A stretch of 64,000 nt of DNA, taken from assembly GCF_038396675.1 (NCBI RefSeq), contig NC_088920.1, positions 73,857,001 through 73,921,000 of the forward strand, written 5' to 3'. Below are positions 39,988 through 52,199 of the stretch, piece by piece. Made by a program: the position numbers and the translations under genes. How positions within the stretch are numbered: the stretch's first letter is position 1; the number at the start of each line of letters is the position of its first letter. The notes under the pieces were generated by a model, which searched no databases, was not told where the DNA came from, and saw nothing but the letters and a program-made list of their open reading frames with translations. This stretch comes from Hydra vulgaris. Lineage: Eukaryota > Cnidaria > Hydrozoa > Anthoathecata > Hydridae.

Positions 39988-40701
39988 TCAATGGTTGATC
40001 CATTGCTTGACATTCGTTTCACTCCAGCTTCTGTATGTAAAGTGATTTCCTGCTTAGGCTCTTCTACAGTTTGTAGCCCGGTCAATATAACTGTTATAGT
40101 CTTGCAGAAGTGCTCCCCAAAGCTGTCGTCTGTACTTTTAAAACAATTCAACAAATGCTTATATGAGTCTTTGCTTTCTTACTTTCTGATCGTCATAATG
40201 GAATTCGATCTCCTCGTTCTACAGCTACTTTGCTAACAGTAATAACCAATAGGTTTAATCTTCCATTAGATAAAGGTGGAGAGGTAAAGTCCATTGCTCT
40301 TGACATTTCTAAAGCTTTTGATGAAGTTTAGCATGCTGGTCTTCTCCATAAGCTTTCTTCTTACAGTGTATTTGGTAACATCTTCGGGATTCTTGAACCC
40401 TTCCATTTCAATCGTAAAATAAAAGTTGTCCTCGATGGACAGCACTCTTCTTCTTATTCTGTAACTTTAGGGGTTCCTCAAGGTTCTACCCTTGGCTCTG
40501 TACTTTTTTTTGTACATTAACGATCTTCCAGACATTCTTACATCTAAGGTGGCATTGTTCGCTGATAATATTACCATTTATTCTTGTCATGATAAGAAGC
40601 CAACACTCCCTGATTGCTTGGAGGGGGTATTTGAGCTTGAAAAGAATCTCACTTCTGCTACAGCATGGCGCTCACAGTGGCTGGTGAACTTCAGGGTTTG
40701 C

Positions 40702-40991
40702 GGCCGTGGCGCAATGTGGCTAGAACGCTTGCTCTATAAGCAGGAGATCCAGGTTCGAAACGAGCTTTAGACATGTATTTTTTGTGCGGCCGTGGCGCAC
40801 ATAAAATACATGCCTTAAGGGAGTGGTTAGAGCGCTTGCTTTATAGGCAGGAGATCCAGGTTCGAAACGAGCTCTGGACAAATTATCGCGTCACGGTAAG
40901 GAAGGAGGCGTGAACTTCCTGTTTAGATGCACTTCCGCAGTGTTCTGCGACAAGACCGTAAGGACTTCTAGAGGCACCTAAAAAAAAAAAA
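40702..40991 (+). mobile_element. tRNA-derived SINE copy 2 with duplicated head
   Basis: Two heads: GCGGCCGTGGCGCAATGTGG...GAGATCCAGGTTCGAAACGA at 40702-40767 and a second at about 40788-40874. A-box-like TGGCGCANNGTGGNTAGA and a perfect B box GGTTCGAAACG. Shared tail GCGTGAACTTCCTGT...ATGCACTTCCGCAGTG...GGACTTCTAGAGGCACCTAAA then an A14 run. Flanks AACTTCAG / AATTCAG may be the target duplication. Confidence 0.8.
40772..40812. repeat. 17-base inverted repeat (1 mismatch) at the junction of the two SINE heads
   Basis: CATGTATTTTTTGTGCG (40772-40788) and CGCACATAAAATACATG (40796-40812) with spacer GCCGTGG. It marks how the second head was joined. Confidence 0.85.
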
Positions 40992-41590
40992 AAATTAAAA
41001 AGATAAAATTAAAAAATTTAATTCAGACAAAACTTAACTTTTTTCAGCCAATCGTTATCGCAACAATTTAGATCTTCATATATTTATGAACGGTAAAGTT
41101 CTCGATGAGTCATCTATCTAGGGCGTATCTACTAATGATGCCCTTTCTATTTTAGACAACGTGCAAAAACGCATCGTAAACATAGTTGGATCTGCTCTTG
41201 CAGCCAACCTCCAACCATTATCAAATGATTGTAATGTTGCTTCTCTTTCTCTTTTCTACAAATACTATAATAAACACTGCTCTAAAGAGCTAGCGTCTCT
41301 TGTGCAATCGACTAAAATTCATTCACGTTTTACGAGTCATTCAATTAGCTCTCATCCTTTTTCTGTGACTGTTCCTAAGTGTTCCAAAAACTCTTTTTTG
41401 TTTTTTTCCTCAAACATCGGTTTTTTTGAATTCGCTTCTTTCATCTTGCTTTCCTGATTCATAAAATTTGCAACCCTTGAAGTCGTCTGTCAATCGTTTT
41501 CTTGCTCTACAATCTTCAGATTTTCTCTTCCAGTAACTTCCAACTCTTTTTCACTATCCCATGGTTGCTTGCAGCCTTGGAAGCAAAAGT

Positions 41591-42033
41591 AATAAAAAAA
41601 AAAAAAAGTTAGTTTCGTTATGCATGTAACGTAACCATTTTTAAAAAATTGTCGGAAATGAAACATCCTTGTGTTGAGCTTCCTGTTTAATCATAGTTAA
41701 AAAGTGTAAAAAACGAATGTTGTGTTATGATTGGAAACATTAAAAGTAGCATACGCTTTTAAAATAAAGTGAATCTATTTAAAAAACCGAGTTTCACTTA
41801 TTTTTTATTTGTTAAATAATTAAAATAACTAATGGGTAAAGTTATGTAGCGCATACTTTGAATAGTTTTTTTGTTGTTTTAATAAAAATTGTTTCTGTAA
41901 ATTTTGCTATTTTTTGTCCAGCAAATATCGTTTATTTTCAATTTTTTTTTACCTTGATGTTTTTCTTGCATTTACCGTTTTAACCGTAGAATTTTACGCT
42001 AAAAACGTAATCCTAAATGTAAAATGTTAATCA
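41591..42033. other. Intergenic DNA, nothing recognised
   Basis: AT-rich single-copy-looking sequence between LINE B and hAT 1. Confidence 0.5.
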
Positions 42034-42811
42034 CATGGCCATAGACAAATTATTTAATCTAGGGGGAAGGGGGTAGAAAGAGTTGGGGCACAAACAACAT
42101 GTCACTTAACAATAAAACTCTTTGAAACTCTGTAGAAATGCCTATATTGTATATATTACACTAAGTTTTTTAAATGTGATATCTTGAAGGTCTTTGAAGT
42201 TACTTATTGCCTAAAAATGTTTTAATAATATGAAGTAAAATTCGGCCTAAAATTTTACCAATTTACGAATGCGTACGTGGTTCAGAAATTAAAATATAGA
42301 TCAGAAACAGAAACCAAATTTTGGCTATTTTTACAAACTTCAAGTTTTATATAGTATAAGAATTTTATAAAACATTACAGCAGTTTCTAGATTATTTTTC
42401 AAAGTTGTCCCAATACCGTTTTTCTACCTTCATTTCGGCAACAAAAATCATTGGCTATATCTGTAAGTTAAGTTCATCAGTTTTTGTGTGTGTATATTTA
42501 ACAACATCAGCTTAACCGTGCTTGGTTCATGGTAATTCTTAACCAAGTGTTTATTCTTCTTAGAATGTTTAAAGCACTCTAGCTAGTGGTGTTTGTTGCT
42601 GGTATCAGAAGAAAAAGTTTTATCGACTACCTGATTTCTGATAATGATTCTTTTTCAACATCATTTGCTTCTCTGTAATACACAAAAAGTTATGTGTTAT
42701 AATTGCGTACAAATACGCATTTTAGTGCATATGTTAGTCAATTTGAGATACACTTACAGTTGTAATTATAAAATAAATAACGATAAGGTCTATAGGAAAT
42801 CCATTCAAATC

Positions 42812-45058
42812 TTACCTGACAAAATTAAGGACTTTTTGTAGAGTGCCTAATGGTTGAGTTGTGTATTCGTGCATAACTTGTAATTGTTCATGCAGTCTTG
42901 AAGCATTAAAATCTGTAGCATGGAAATCAAGAATTTTGTGATTTATTGAACCACCTTCAGATGAAAAATTTATAATTACTGATTCTATCTTTTGAAGCAT
43001 TAAATATCTTTGTTGTTCAAATCTAGATTGAATACTGCCAATTGTCATTCCTATAGCTTTGAAATATTTCATCTTGAAAAAGTTAAAACAAGAATTTTCA
43101 GATAATACTGATGCAGATGCACCTATATCAAAACAACGTGGTACTTTGCAATGGCGGGGCAAAGCAGGTTTTTCTTGTTGAAGTATTTTTCTTTTGATTT
43201 CAATACGGTTCCAAAATAGCTCAAGTGAATTTTCAGACCAGACAGATTTCAATGTAATTAAAGTTCTTTCAACTTTCTGACCTTCACTAGCCGAAAGTGT
43301 AACCTTTTACAAACTTTTTGATAAATTGACTACCATGTATAAATAATCTTGCCCAATTCAATTCCAAATAAGAAAGGGAATGTTTTCATTTGTGCTGCAA
43401 CTCCACCTATTCGAGCGACAATCTCACTGTTTTTTGTCTCAGATTTAGCTTATTCCCAAGAAACTTGTAGAGCTTCATAGTTTATAGATTTGAAATAAAA
43501 TGATTCTGCTTTTACCGTGCATTGTGTAAGGCAGAGTATACAAATACCAGGTGTCCTAGGGGGAGTATTTTCTTTTATCTCTTTGAAAAAGCATTCACGT
43601 ATATAAGATTTTTTTATCAACTTTGTAATTTTGTGAACAGTGTTCAGAGCATTTTTTTTAATGTTTATAGCTTTAAGTGTATGTTGTACTGCTAAATTGA
43701 AAACATGACCATTCGTGCTTTGGGTGCGAGGTCACATATTCTCTTGAATGGTTGCATGTCTGGAGTTGCAGATATGACAGGTTGCATGTCTGCAACTCCA
43801 GACATGCAACCTGTCATGACGCAGGCAGCATCATAACATTGACAGACAATTATTAGTTGAAAGATTCATCCGCATAAGAACATCTTTGATAGTTCAGTAA
43901 TACTTTCAAACGATGTTTTTTTTTCCTACTATAAAGTCCGACAAACACTTCATGCACTTCCAAGTCATTTTCATCAACATATTGCAGGCGAATCACCATT
44001 TGTTCAGTTTTGGATTGATCTGTGGTTTCATCTACCATAATAGTAAACCATTTTCCAGAAATGTGGGATGTAATTTTTCTAAGTATGGTGAGACCCATTA
44101 TCTTCAAAATTTCATTTTGGAAAGCTGCACTCGTAAATTTATTGTGCAATTTTCTTATCCATTTAGTAAAAGCAGGATTATCTTTGCTTCCCAGATTAAT
44201 TAACTGAGAAAAGCTTGAATTAGGTTTTTTATAAATTTTGTCTGTATTGTAATCACCACGCAGAGCAATACCTTGTCTGGCGAGAAAATGAATATTCGTG
44301 ATTGTTGTTACTAATAAAGGTCTATTTACCATTTTTTCCTCTGCATGAGTTTTGCTATGAAGTTCACCAATATCTTTAATTGTTAAAGGAATAGTTATAA
44401 CCTCTCGATAGCTTCTCGATGAGAAAGAGTATTTTGATGTTTCTAGAATTTTTGTAAACCCTTTTTCCAATTAGAAAATCCAGTTATTGTGGAAACATCC
44501 TCGCTGCACTTTGAAGATGATAAATTATGCAACTCCATTAGCATTCAATAGTAGCATAAAACTGTATCGCTACATTCGTTGTAATGCAACCACGGAAACA
44601 GTTTGTACCGTTGCTGACAAAATGATTGCTTTTGACTACCATATGTACGTTTTGGAAAAACTAACATAGGTTGATGCGGACTATTACTTAAATGCTTTTT
44701 TTGGTAGACTGTAACATTGGAGGCAGAGTTGGAGGCACCATTGGAGGCACCAATGTTGACTGAGTTAGTAATTGAAGAAGAAAAATTAAAGACAGAAATA
44801 GAAGATGATGCCAAAGTAACAGTGGATATAGAGCCAGCATAAGAAGAAGTGTTAGCAGCAGTATCAAGGTTTAGCAAGAGATGCAGTAGTAAAAGTACTG
44901 TTAAAACCATTAGAATTCGAAGTATTATGTTTAAAAAAATGCTGTAGTAGCTGTTGTTTCACGGCTAGAGGTAAGGCAAAGTTAGGAGAAAATGATGAGA
45001 CGATAGTTTTTGCATAGAAAGAAGTAATAGTGCGGTTGGTATTTACCCCTTCCAACAT
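42812..45058 (-). pseudogene. hAT 1 transposase, ZMYM1-like (DUF4371), decayed
   Basis: Upstream ORF pieces 44545-45058 (Ser/Ala-rich). Main part 43853-44470: VITIPLTIKDIGELHS, LARQGIALRGD, NEILKIMGLTILRKI, then the DDE-like block KWFTIMVDETTDQSKTEQMV. Central part 43250-43850 is full of stops but shows VMTGCMSGVAD. C-terminal ORF 42812-43252 (KPALPRHCKVPRCFD, then FEQQRYLMLQKIES). This family is hAT-derived; the Asp of MVDETTD is the first catalytic acid. Confidence 0.7.
43751..43817. repeat. Nested inverted repeats of 22 and 17 bases inside hAT 1
   Basis: GTTGCATGTCTGGAGTTGCA plus GA (43751-43772) pairs exactly with 43789-43810, and ATGACAGGTTGCATGTC (43774-43790) pairs exactly with 43801-43817. 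The block duplicates one stretch of transposase sequence in both orientations. Confidence 0.9.
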
Positions 45059-45682
45059 TTCCTTCAGTCATTTACGACACTTCCCTTCCACATCAGACAA
45101 TTTTCGTTTTAAAGACAAACCACTGAAGTAAATCATATAATAGATTGTTGCATAATGTTACTATGATTATCACAAACTTATTTAAATCTAATTTGCAAAC
45201 TGTAATTATTAGATAATGTATATTATCTAATAATATTTAAGTTTAATTATTAAATTCATGAAACTTAAAACTCTAAATAAAAAAAGGAAAATGTAAATTT
45301 ATTTAAAAAAGTCGCCTTACATGAACAAAAGAACTTTTTATTAGTTGTAGCAAGTTCAATAACACGTTCTAACAAGTTCTATACAGCGAGTTCTGTTTTT
45401 TTTTATTTGAAATGTAAAATTTACAGTGATAAACTAAAGTTTACATATTTGCAGTATTTTTATTTTCAATATTCATTTAATTGCGAAATATTTTTTTATA
45501 GTTGTTTTGCAATTAATGAAATTAGTTTGAGATATTTAAATAACGAAGGTTATATAAATGTTTTTAAATTGCTTATAAAAATGTTATCAGAGGCGCAACA
45601 AAACGAAAAGTGGGTGGAGGGGGCTCAATCCCACAACCACCTTCCACCCCACCCTCCACGACCCTACTTGTCTACGGCCATG

Positions 45683-45975
45683 AGTCAAGAAAACTTTTAT
45701 TAATAAATCATACAAATAAATACTTTTTTAACTTTTTTAATGGTAGGGGTACGAAACAGCTTTTGTTAAGAATAAAAAGCTAAATAAAATGTCTCCATAA
45801 AAAAATGTAATTTTCTACTCTAAATTTTTTTTTATATTATAACGCTGTTGGTAAAATCTGATATGAATTAATTTTATGTTTTTTAAAAATGCTAGAAAAT
45901 AACCCTTATAACCCCCTGAAACTACGCAATACTTTAATGTGTTTCTTTCTAACGTCAAAGTAAAGCTGCAGGAGC
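45683..45975. other. Intergenic gap, nothing recognised
   Basis: AT-rich sequence between hAT 1 and the ISL2EU-like element. Confidence 0.4.
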
Positions 45976-48108
45976 ATGTTTGTTTCGCTGGATTTTAAAA
46001 TGCATAAACTCAAAAACGAAGTTTTCCCGTTTGATTTCAAAAAGTTCACGGAATTTACAAGCAGCATGAGAACGCTTTCATTAAATGGTTGGTGTGGTAT
46101 TGTTATAAAGTCCGATAACTATTGTGATTGTGTAACAGACTTCTTCTTAAAGATTTCATCTTTTCCATTTGATATCGAAAGAAAGATAAGATAACAGTGT
46201 GCTTGCTTTTAATATTGAAACATTGTCAATTTTGGATAGTTGTAAGTTTTACATAAACAGTTTAAATATTTAAATTTATTAACTTGTTGAAAATATCATC
46301 GTAACAATAAAATTAAAAAACTCAATTTGATAACAGAGCTTATAACTCTATATACTTTCATACTCAAACTAATATTGAAATATTATAAATAAACTTTAAT
46401 ATAAATATTGGAAACTTATAATATTTTTTTGTTTTGTTTTTGTTTTTACATTTCTATTCATAGTAATCATGTTTTTCTTTCAGGAAAAAAGTGAATTTTA
46501 AAAAGCATAATGACTATGTTCCATCAGTGAATATGTTAGGTGCTAAAAAAAATATAGTGGAATCATCCCACCGACATAACCGATTGTTGTTACGAAATGA
46601 AAGGAGAATAAATAGATTAAACAATTCTCTTGGTATATAGTATATCATGTTGTTTAAAATGTTTTTTGTAAAATTGTTCACGTAATAGTTGCAATTTATT
46701 TTTGTTTTGCATTAATACTAAGCATTTATAAATTATAGGTTAAATGCTTTTTTTAGATAAAATAATGCTAAATAGCTTGTAGAGCACAAATTTTATTAAT
46801 ATGAAATATCAAATTTATTTTTACAATATGCTTGCAAAAAAAATAGTTGAAACAAAACTGTTTTTTTTTTAAAGGTCTGTGTTTGTATTTACTATATACC
46901 AAAAACATGCAATTATTTTTTAGAATATCGTGTACAAAAAAGTCTTTACAATAAATCTCAAGTTAATGAAGTCAGTGAACAAATAGATACTAACAATGCA
47001 TTGACTTGAGTGGAGGATGTTAATGTCTTGAACCAACACGAAATAACAACTGAATTTAGTAAAGATATTGATTTTAATTTTATTAGCGAGACAACATCAA
47101 TTGAGAATCCAGAAAGAGACGCAATATACGTAGAAATGAATAACTTACATGAAGAAACATATAATCTTCATTTAGAAGTGTCAGATTTGAAATTAAAGAC
47201 AATTTCTCCATTTAGTTATGCAAAAATGTGTAACATTAACGGGTTTCGAGTTTGATGTTTTGGAAAAACATTTACTATATTTGATTGCAAAAGTTAGCGA
47301 TGGAAGAAATTCAAAGGAAGAAATGTATAATCAAGTCATAGTATGTATAATTAAACTAAAACACAATTACACCTTTGAAATGATTGCTTTCATATGCAAC
47401 ATTGCAAAACAACCAGCCATAAATTATTTTTGTAAGTGGATAGATATTGCTTATTTAAAATTGAATTGCTTAATCAAAATGCAAAAACAAGATCACTTGT
47501 TTGACACTTTCCTGCAGTTTTCAAAGTAAAGTTCCCGAGATTAACATCAATATTAGATTGTTTTGAGATTTTTGTTGAATCCCTATGCTTTTTAATGTCA
47601 AGAGCACAGTTATAAAGTCAATACAAAAAACATTGTACTATAAAAGTATTTATTTCCTGTACTCCACTTGGTGCTATTTCCTTTATGTCTAAATGCGGGG
47701 GTGGAAGAACCAGTGATATCCATATTGTTAGAGAATCACAATTTGACACATTAACATATCACATGCCCGGTGAACAAATTTTACCTGATCGCGGCTTTAC
47801 TCTAAAAGAGGATTTTGTTGTTAGGAGCAGTACTGAAATTAATTACTCCAGCTTTCACAAGAGGAAAGTCACAGTTATCAGCAAAAGAAGTTGAAGATTT
47901 AAGAAAAATATCATCAGTTAGGATCCACATAGAGAGAGTTATTAGACTTATGAAAAATAGATTTACCATTATAAAAGGAATCATACCATTACGAACCATT
48001 AAGAGTATTAAAGACAAAGCAGTTTCAACTTATTTAGCGAATTTCGACGAGATTGTGACTGTGTGTGCAGCATTGACAAATTTAGGTGAAAGCATTGTTT
48101 CTAAATAA
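45976..48108 (+). pseudogene. ISL2EU-type transposase (DDE_4/IS4-like), probably three exons
   Basis: Candidate exon 1: ORF 45976-46194 (FPFDFKKFTEFTSSMRTLSL). Exon 2: 46484-46632 between a TCTTTCAG acceptor and a GTATAT donor, VNFKKHNDYVPSVNMLG. Exon 3 from 46924: LKTISPFSYAKMC, a frame change at 47240, FEFDVLEKHLLYLIAK, SILDCFEIFVES (first Asp), GGGRTSDIHIVRESQFD, ILPDRGFTLKEDF (second Asp), frame change at 47815, TPAFTRGKSQLSAKEV and RIHIERVIRLMKNRF (Glu). Stops at 47007 and others. The D-D-E pattern is that of Harbinger-related ISL2EU transposases. Confidence 0.75.
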
Positions 48109-48138
48109 CCATCAGAATGATGGTAGTTTAGAAACAAA

Positions 48139-50500
48139 GCAGTGTTGGCTAACTGGTAAGCAATTATGTGTATGTTTGTGTTTTGTGTCGACCTCTGTAG
48201 CGGTGTTGGCTCACTCGTAAGTCATTATATGTGTGTTTGTGTTCTGTAACGACCTCTGGCACAGTGTTGAATCAATTGTAAGTCACTATGTGTATAATTT
48301 TGTTTTGTGTTATGTGTGTTATTGTTGTGATGTTTTGTGTTGATAGACAACTTGGCTTACCTTCTCGTTGGTGTCGATTGTTACAAATGATTATTAGACA
48401 GTTTCTTTACAGAAAATCATTACTTCTAATCATTCACTAAAAGCCAAAAAACATATTTTAAACTAAAACATATTTTAAATGTTGTCTTTTTTTATCTTTA
48501 GGGTTGTTCTAGATTGCAAAAACTTTTTGCTGTTGTCATCAGTTTTAGAGCATAATTTCGTGAATGAAATTAAAAAGTCCTTAACGTTAAGCATTTTCTA
48601 ATATCAAAGACTTAAAAAAGAAATTTTATATTAAAATTTCTTTTTTACATATTTTGCGGTGTCAGGCCCCAACATTTAAATCAATGTTGCAGTTATATGA
48701 TGTAAAATAATAAAACATCGTTTATATTTTGTTTTTCATATCATTTTAAGTTTATTATTATCTTATATGTAAACTATTGTTTACCTAGTTTATTTTATTA
48801 ATACTATAACTGTTTATAAGAATGCAGGAATTTTTATACAATGGGTTATATGTTCACACAATTTTATTATTAATAAAGCAGCTTGAGGCGACAGAATATT
48901 TTGCCATTGAAGTATGCATAAACTATAATATTTTTGTTTCGTATTTTGCGAACAGCTAACCGTAAATATTAAAATAAAAGTATCATACATCTTTTGATTA
49001 AACTGTTAAGACGATTGTGTACTTAAAGTAATTGCCACACGGTGTCCACGCTACCGCACTTTACGGAAGTAGGATTTTACTTTCATAGTAATTAAAAGTT
49101 AGAATTTTTTTTTTTTTTTGCGCATTCGTTTACTTAAAATACTTGCTGCACTTGCCCCACTATTTCCACGCACCCGGTATGACGGAATAGATCAAATTAC
49201 TTGTCTAACGTGCTGTTGATCAAATTACTATATTATAAATAATATAAATACCTATGTCAATTAATAATACATAAATTACACAGGGATTGCATTTGAAAGT
49301 CCGAAAAAAGAACGTCAAGGGACAGGCAATTACTGTTTATTTGCTTAATGTCAAAAACATCAAACGCAACAATTACTTTACATTCTAATACTGATTATAA
49401 TATGTAACTAAATATTAAAAAAAAAAATTATAGTTTAAAATTTCTTTTTTAAATCTGTCGGGATTAAACAGAATAATCTATTTTAGAGGCTTAAGAGATT
49501 TTACTTAACTTATTAAAACAAAATTTAGCGTTATATGACAATTATTCTGTGCAAATATGTATAAAGGAATCATGGAATTCAATTTATTCACCATTTTGAA
49601 ATTATTGCACAGTTTACAGACTAGTCAATAAATAAAGCAAAAATACTACATATTGATTTCTAATATTACTCCGAAATTCTATTAATTGCTTTTAATTTTC
49701 CAAAGTGTAATATCTATTCCGCATATTTTTAATAGATGTGGAATAAATGTAATAAATAAAAAATACTTTTTACAGTATAATAATGAAATGATCAAAATCA
49801 CTAATTATAAGAATTCGAATTACAACATTGTAACAATATTTATAAAGTTTTTAGTAAATGGTGTGAGGATTAACGATATTCCGTCTTAGCTTTTAGAAAA
49901 TACTTAACATTAAGGACCTTTTAACTTCATTCACGAAGGTACTCTCTAAAACCAATGACGACAGCAGAAAGTTTTTGTGACCTAAGAACAACTCTAAAAT
50001 AAAAAATGACAACATTAAAAATATGTTTTAGTTTAAAACATGTATCTTGCCTTTTAATGAATGATTGAAGTAATGAGTTTCAGTAAAGAAACTATCTAAT
50101 AATCATTTGTAACAATAGACACCAACGAGAAGGTAAACCAAGTTGTCTTTCAACACAAAACATCACAACAAAAACACACATAACATAAAACAAAACTATA
50201 CACATAGTGATTTACGAGTGCGTCAACACTGCGCCACAGGTCGAAACAGAACGCAAACACACATATATATTGACTTACGGGTAGCCAACACAGCGCTAGA
50301 GGTTGACACAAAACACAAACAATAGAACTCAAATAGAACTCAAGTATACTTACGAGTAGGCCAGCACTGTGCTAAAGCTTCAAACAGAACATATATATAC
50401 TGATTATTACTGATAGATTAAGTAGCAACAATGTAGGGGTCTAAACAAAATAAAAATATACATATAGCTGAGCCAACACTCAGTTGATGTGTTAACTTAA
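48139..50500. repeat. Long inverted repeat (arms about 460-600 bases) with ~61-base tandem units at the outer parts
   Basis: Left arm 48139-48600 and right arm about 49895-50500 are reverse complements: TTGTTCTAGATTGCAAAAAC versus GTTTTTGTGACCTAAGAACA, and CAACTTGGCTTACCTTCTCG versus CGAGAAGGTAAACCAAGTTG. Outer parts contain a ~61-base repeat (GTGTTGGCT-ACT-GTAAGTCA...GACCTCTG), three copies on the left and at least four on the right. The middle 48601-49894 is unrelated AT-rich sequence. The arms lie 3' of both transposon genes. Confidence 0.85.
48601..49894. other. Spacer between the inverted repeat arms
   Basis: No gene supported. It has a short palindrome AAAAAAGAAATTTTA / TAAAATTTCTTTTTT near 48618 and two similar blocks, TGTCCACGCTACCGCACTTT ACGGAA (49045) and CACGCACCCGG TATGACGGAA (49168), hinting at subterminal repeats. 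Confidence 0.45.
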
Positions 50501-50564
50501 GACAAAATCAGTTGTTTTTAAACATATATTAAAACAATCAATACATAAAATATATACACCTGTT

Positions 50565-51778
50565 CTATTTCTTCTTTCGACACTCCTTACAATACAAGTT
50601 TTTTTTAGGTAGTTTCTTGAGACCTATACACAATAGATGGAACCAATTGTCGCAATAATCACAAGCTACCATATCATCTGACAAACAATATGGTTTTTTA
50701 CAAATACAATGCAATGTTTGTTTTTTCGGGGATAAACTTTTTTTGTTAGGTTTTTTCAATTCAGTTGTTTCAATTCTTTGTGTTAAAAGCTCTGGTAAGA
50801 TTTCTTGTTCCCAAAACATGGTAACTTTTTTAAGAACTTCATCAATAACATCAACCTTTAATTCGAATTACTAAAAACTCTGTTGGAGTCCAAATCATAA
50901 AATCACAATATTGACTTTGAGTTACCCCGATTTCTAATTGAACTTGAAAGTAATATTTATGGTCTTTTTTCAAGAAATATAGGTTAATATCTTCAAATAC
51001 ATAAAAGGAACCAGATTTAATTTCTGTTAAAAGTGACTTTTCTCTCAATGAATCGGGACACTTTATCTCAAGCACTCCAGAACCACAACAATCACATGTC
51101 GCTATCCCATCCGGAGATGCTCCTATTCATGGCACATTGGAGTCAATGCAAAACCCAACATCTTTAACCTGAAATACCTTATGCAAAGAAATATCTGTCA
51201 AGCTAATCTGCCGGTTGCCAATGACTCCATCCAAGTATAAAGATTGGTATAAAAGGAAAGCAAATTTTTCATTCTCTTTACCCCATTTCATTGGTGGAGC
51301 ATGAAGATTGATTGACGAGTGATTGCAAATATTTTTTATAAGTGATGATGAAGTGATACCATTTATAGCATGTTTGTAGGTTTCACTTAGTAAAGGTCCA
51401 GTTAATCTACCAGCTCTTTGCTGACAACATGCTTCAAACTGTGCTTGGTTTCTCGTTGCTTCCTCAACATATAAAATTTGATCTGCAGAAAGAGGTAGTG
51501 ATTGCTTTTTCTCAGTCAAATCATATTTTACTCTTTAGCAGTAAGATCAATGTATTTTGGAGAGTAAAACTCTCTTAAGCTTGAAGGGAACTGCTTTGGT
51601 ATGAATACCTTTTGTTCAATAAATGGTCCATCATATTGAGGAAATAAAGGAAAAATACAGGTCGAGTTTTAGTTGTTGACAAACTCTTAATGAAATCCAT
51701 TTCGTCAATATGTTTCGCTTCAACATCATAGCATTTTTTTGATAAGTTCAATTTTACTTTTGCTTTACTGCTGTACAA
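50565..51778 (-). pseudogene. YqaJ-type nuclease with C-terminal PHD finger, from the ISL2EU-like element
   Basis: Frames: 51575-51778 N-terminal part; 51127-51519 with ATRNQAQFEACCQQRAGRLT and KWGKENEKFAFLLY; then, across a TGA, IGASPDGIATCDCC and GVLEIKCPDS, the catalytic GASPDG...EIKCP of the YqaJ/lambda-exonuclease fold; then KKDHKYYFQVQLEIGVT. The 50565-50819 frame is a PHD finger: CICKKPYCLSDDMVACDYC, WFHLLC and YCKEC. ISL2EU transposons carry a YqaJ gene in addition to the transposase. Stops at 51126 and 50850 plus frameshifts. Confidence 0.8.
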
Positions 51779-52130
51779 ATTTATTTTAGAAACTTAAGAT
51801 GGGATTATGTTTTTTATGAAGTTTTGATTTCATTTGCAATTCTGATCAGTTGATACACTATGAGTCAATTTAATCCTGTTTGCTGTTTTAATCTTGAAAA
51901 GAACTGCAGCAACATGGGAACATGTTTCACCAAGCCTGAATAAAGAAAGAATTTTAGCTTTTTTAAGATCTAATTGGCTATGTTAAAAATATTGCAATGT
52001 ATGCTAAGGGTGTATGAAAAATGTAAGGACTGTTTATATGTTACAATTAATCTTATTTCTTTGTTGATTAGGAAAACATTGATTAAAAAATACTTGAATA
52101 ATATTAGTATGTTTTAGGATTCTAAAAATA
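51779..52130. other. Intergenic, likely right flank of the ISL2EU-like element
   Basis: Weak coding-like fragments but no motif. The element end is not identifiable by eye. Confidence 0.35.
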
Positions 52131-52199
52131 AAACTCACCCAGCCATGCAATCACAATGTCCTGCCGATACTCTCCCCCAAATTTTTAATAGCGTCCCAT

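Larger units (their letters stand above)
38690..41590 (+). mobile_element. LINE B: jockey/CR1-type retrotransposon, decayed, with nested SINE
   Basis: Endonuclease part: LYETNLSSAVSSCDLSVESY, LGIYIRENSPICRET, VGNFNAYHSEWLG (degenerate GDFNAHH), GDSDHSLITLKLL. RT part: VISCLGSSTVCSP, ALDISKAFDEV, GVPQGSTLG, then ALFADNITIY, in which the catalytic FADD is FADN. A SINE sits at 40702-40991, followed by the C-terminal domain (QKRIVNIVGSALAANLQPLS, YYNKHCSKELASLV). Many stops; the first part of the gene is missing. Confidence 0.85.
42034..45682 (-). mobile_element. hAT element 1 (ZMYM1/DUF4371-like) with probable terminal inverted repeats
   Basis: Left end CATGGCCATAGACAAATTA (42034) and right end whose reverse complement is CATGGCCGTAGACAAGTAGG (to 45682) form an inverted pair, both followed inward by G-rich sequence. 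They bracket a minus-strand ZMYM/hAT transposase. Flanking octamers do not match by eye, so ends are approximate. Confidence 0.6.

Noticed and set aside
40702..40775. tRNA gene with good A and B boxes
   Set aside because: Part of a duplicated SINE head with SINE tail and A-run; no cloverleaf acceptor stem.
42644..42841. 65-residue plus-strand ORF in hAT 1
   Set aside because: It lies in the hAT 1 flank opposite to the transposase strand, with no motif.
48139..48350. CRISPR-like array
   Set aside because: The ~61-base units are diverged tandem repeats with no spacer structure, in a eukaryotic transposon.
50143..50332. Overlapping ORFs on both strands
   Set aside because: They lie inside the tandem units of the long inverted repeat and are low-complexity by-products.
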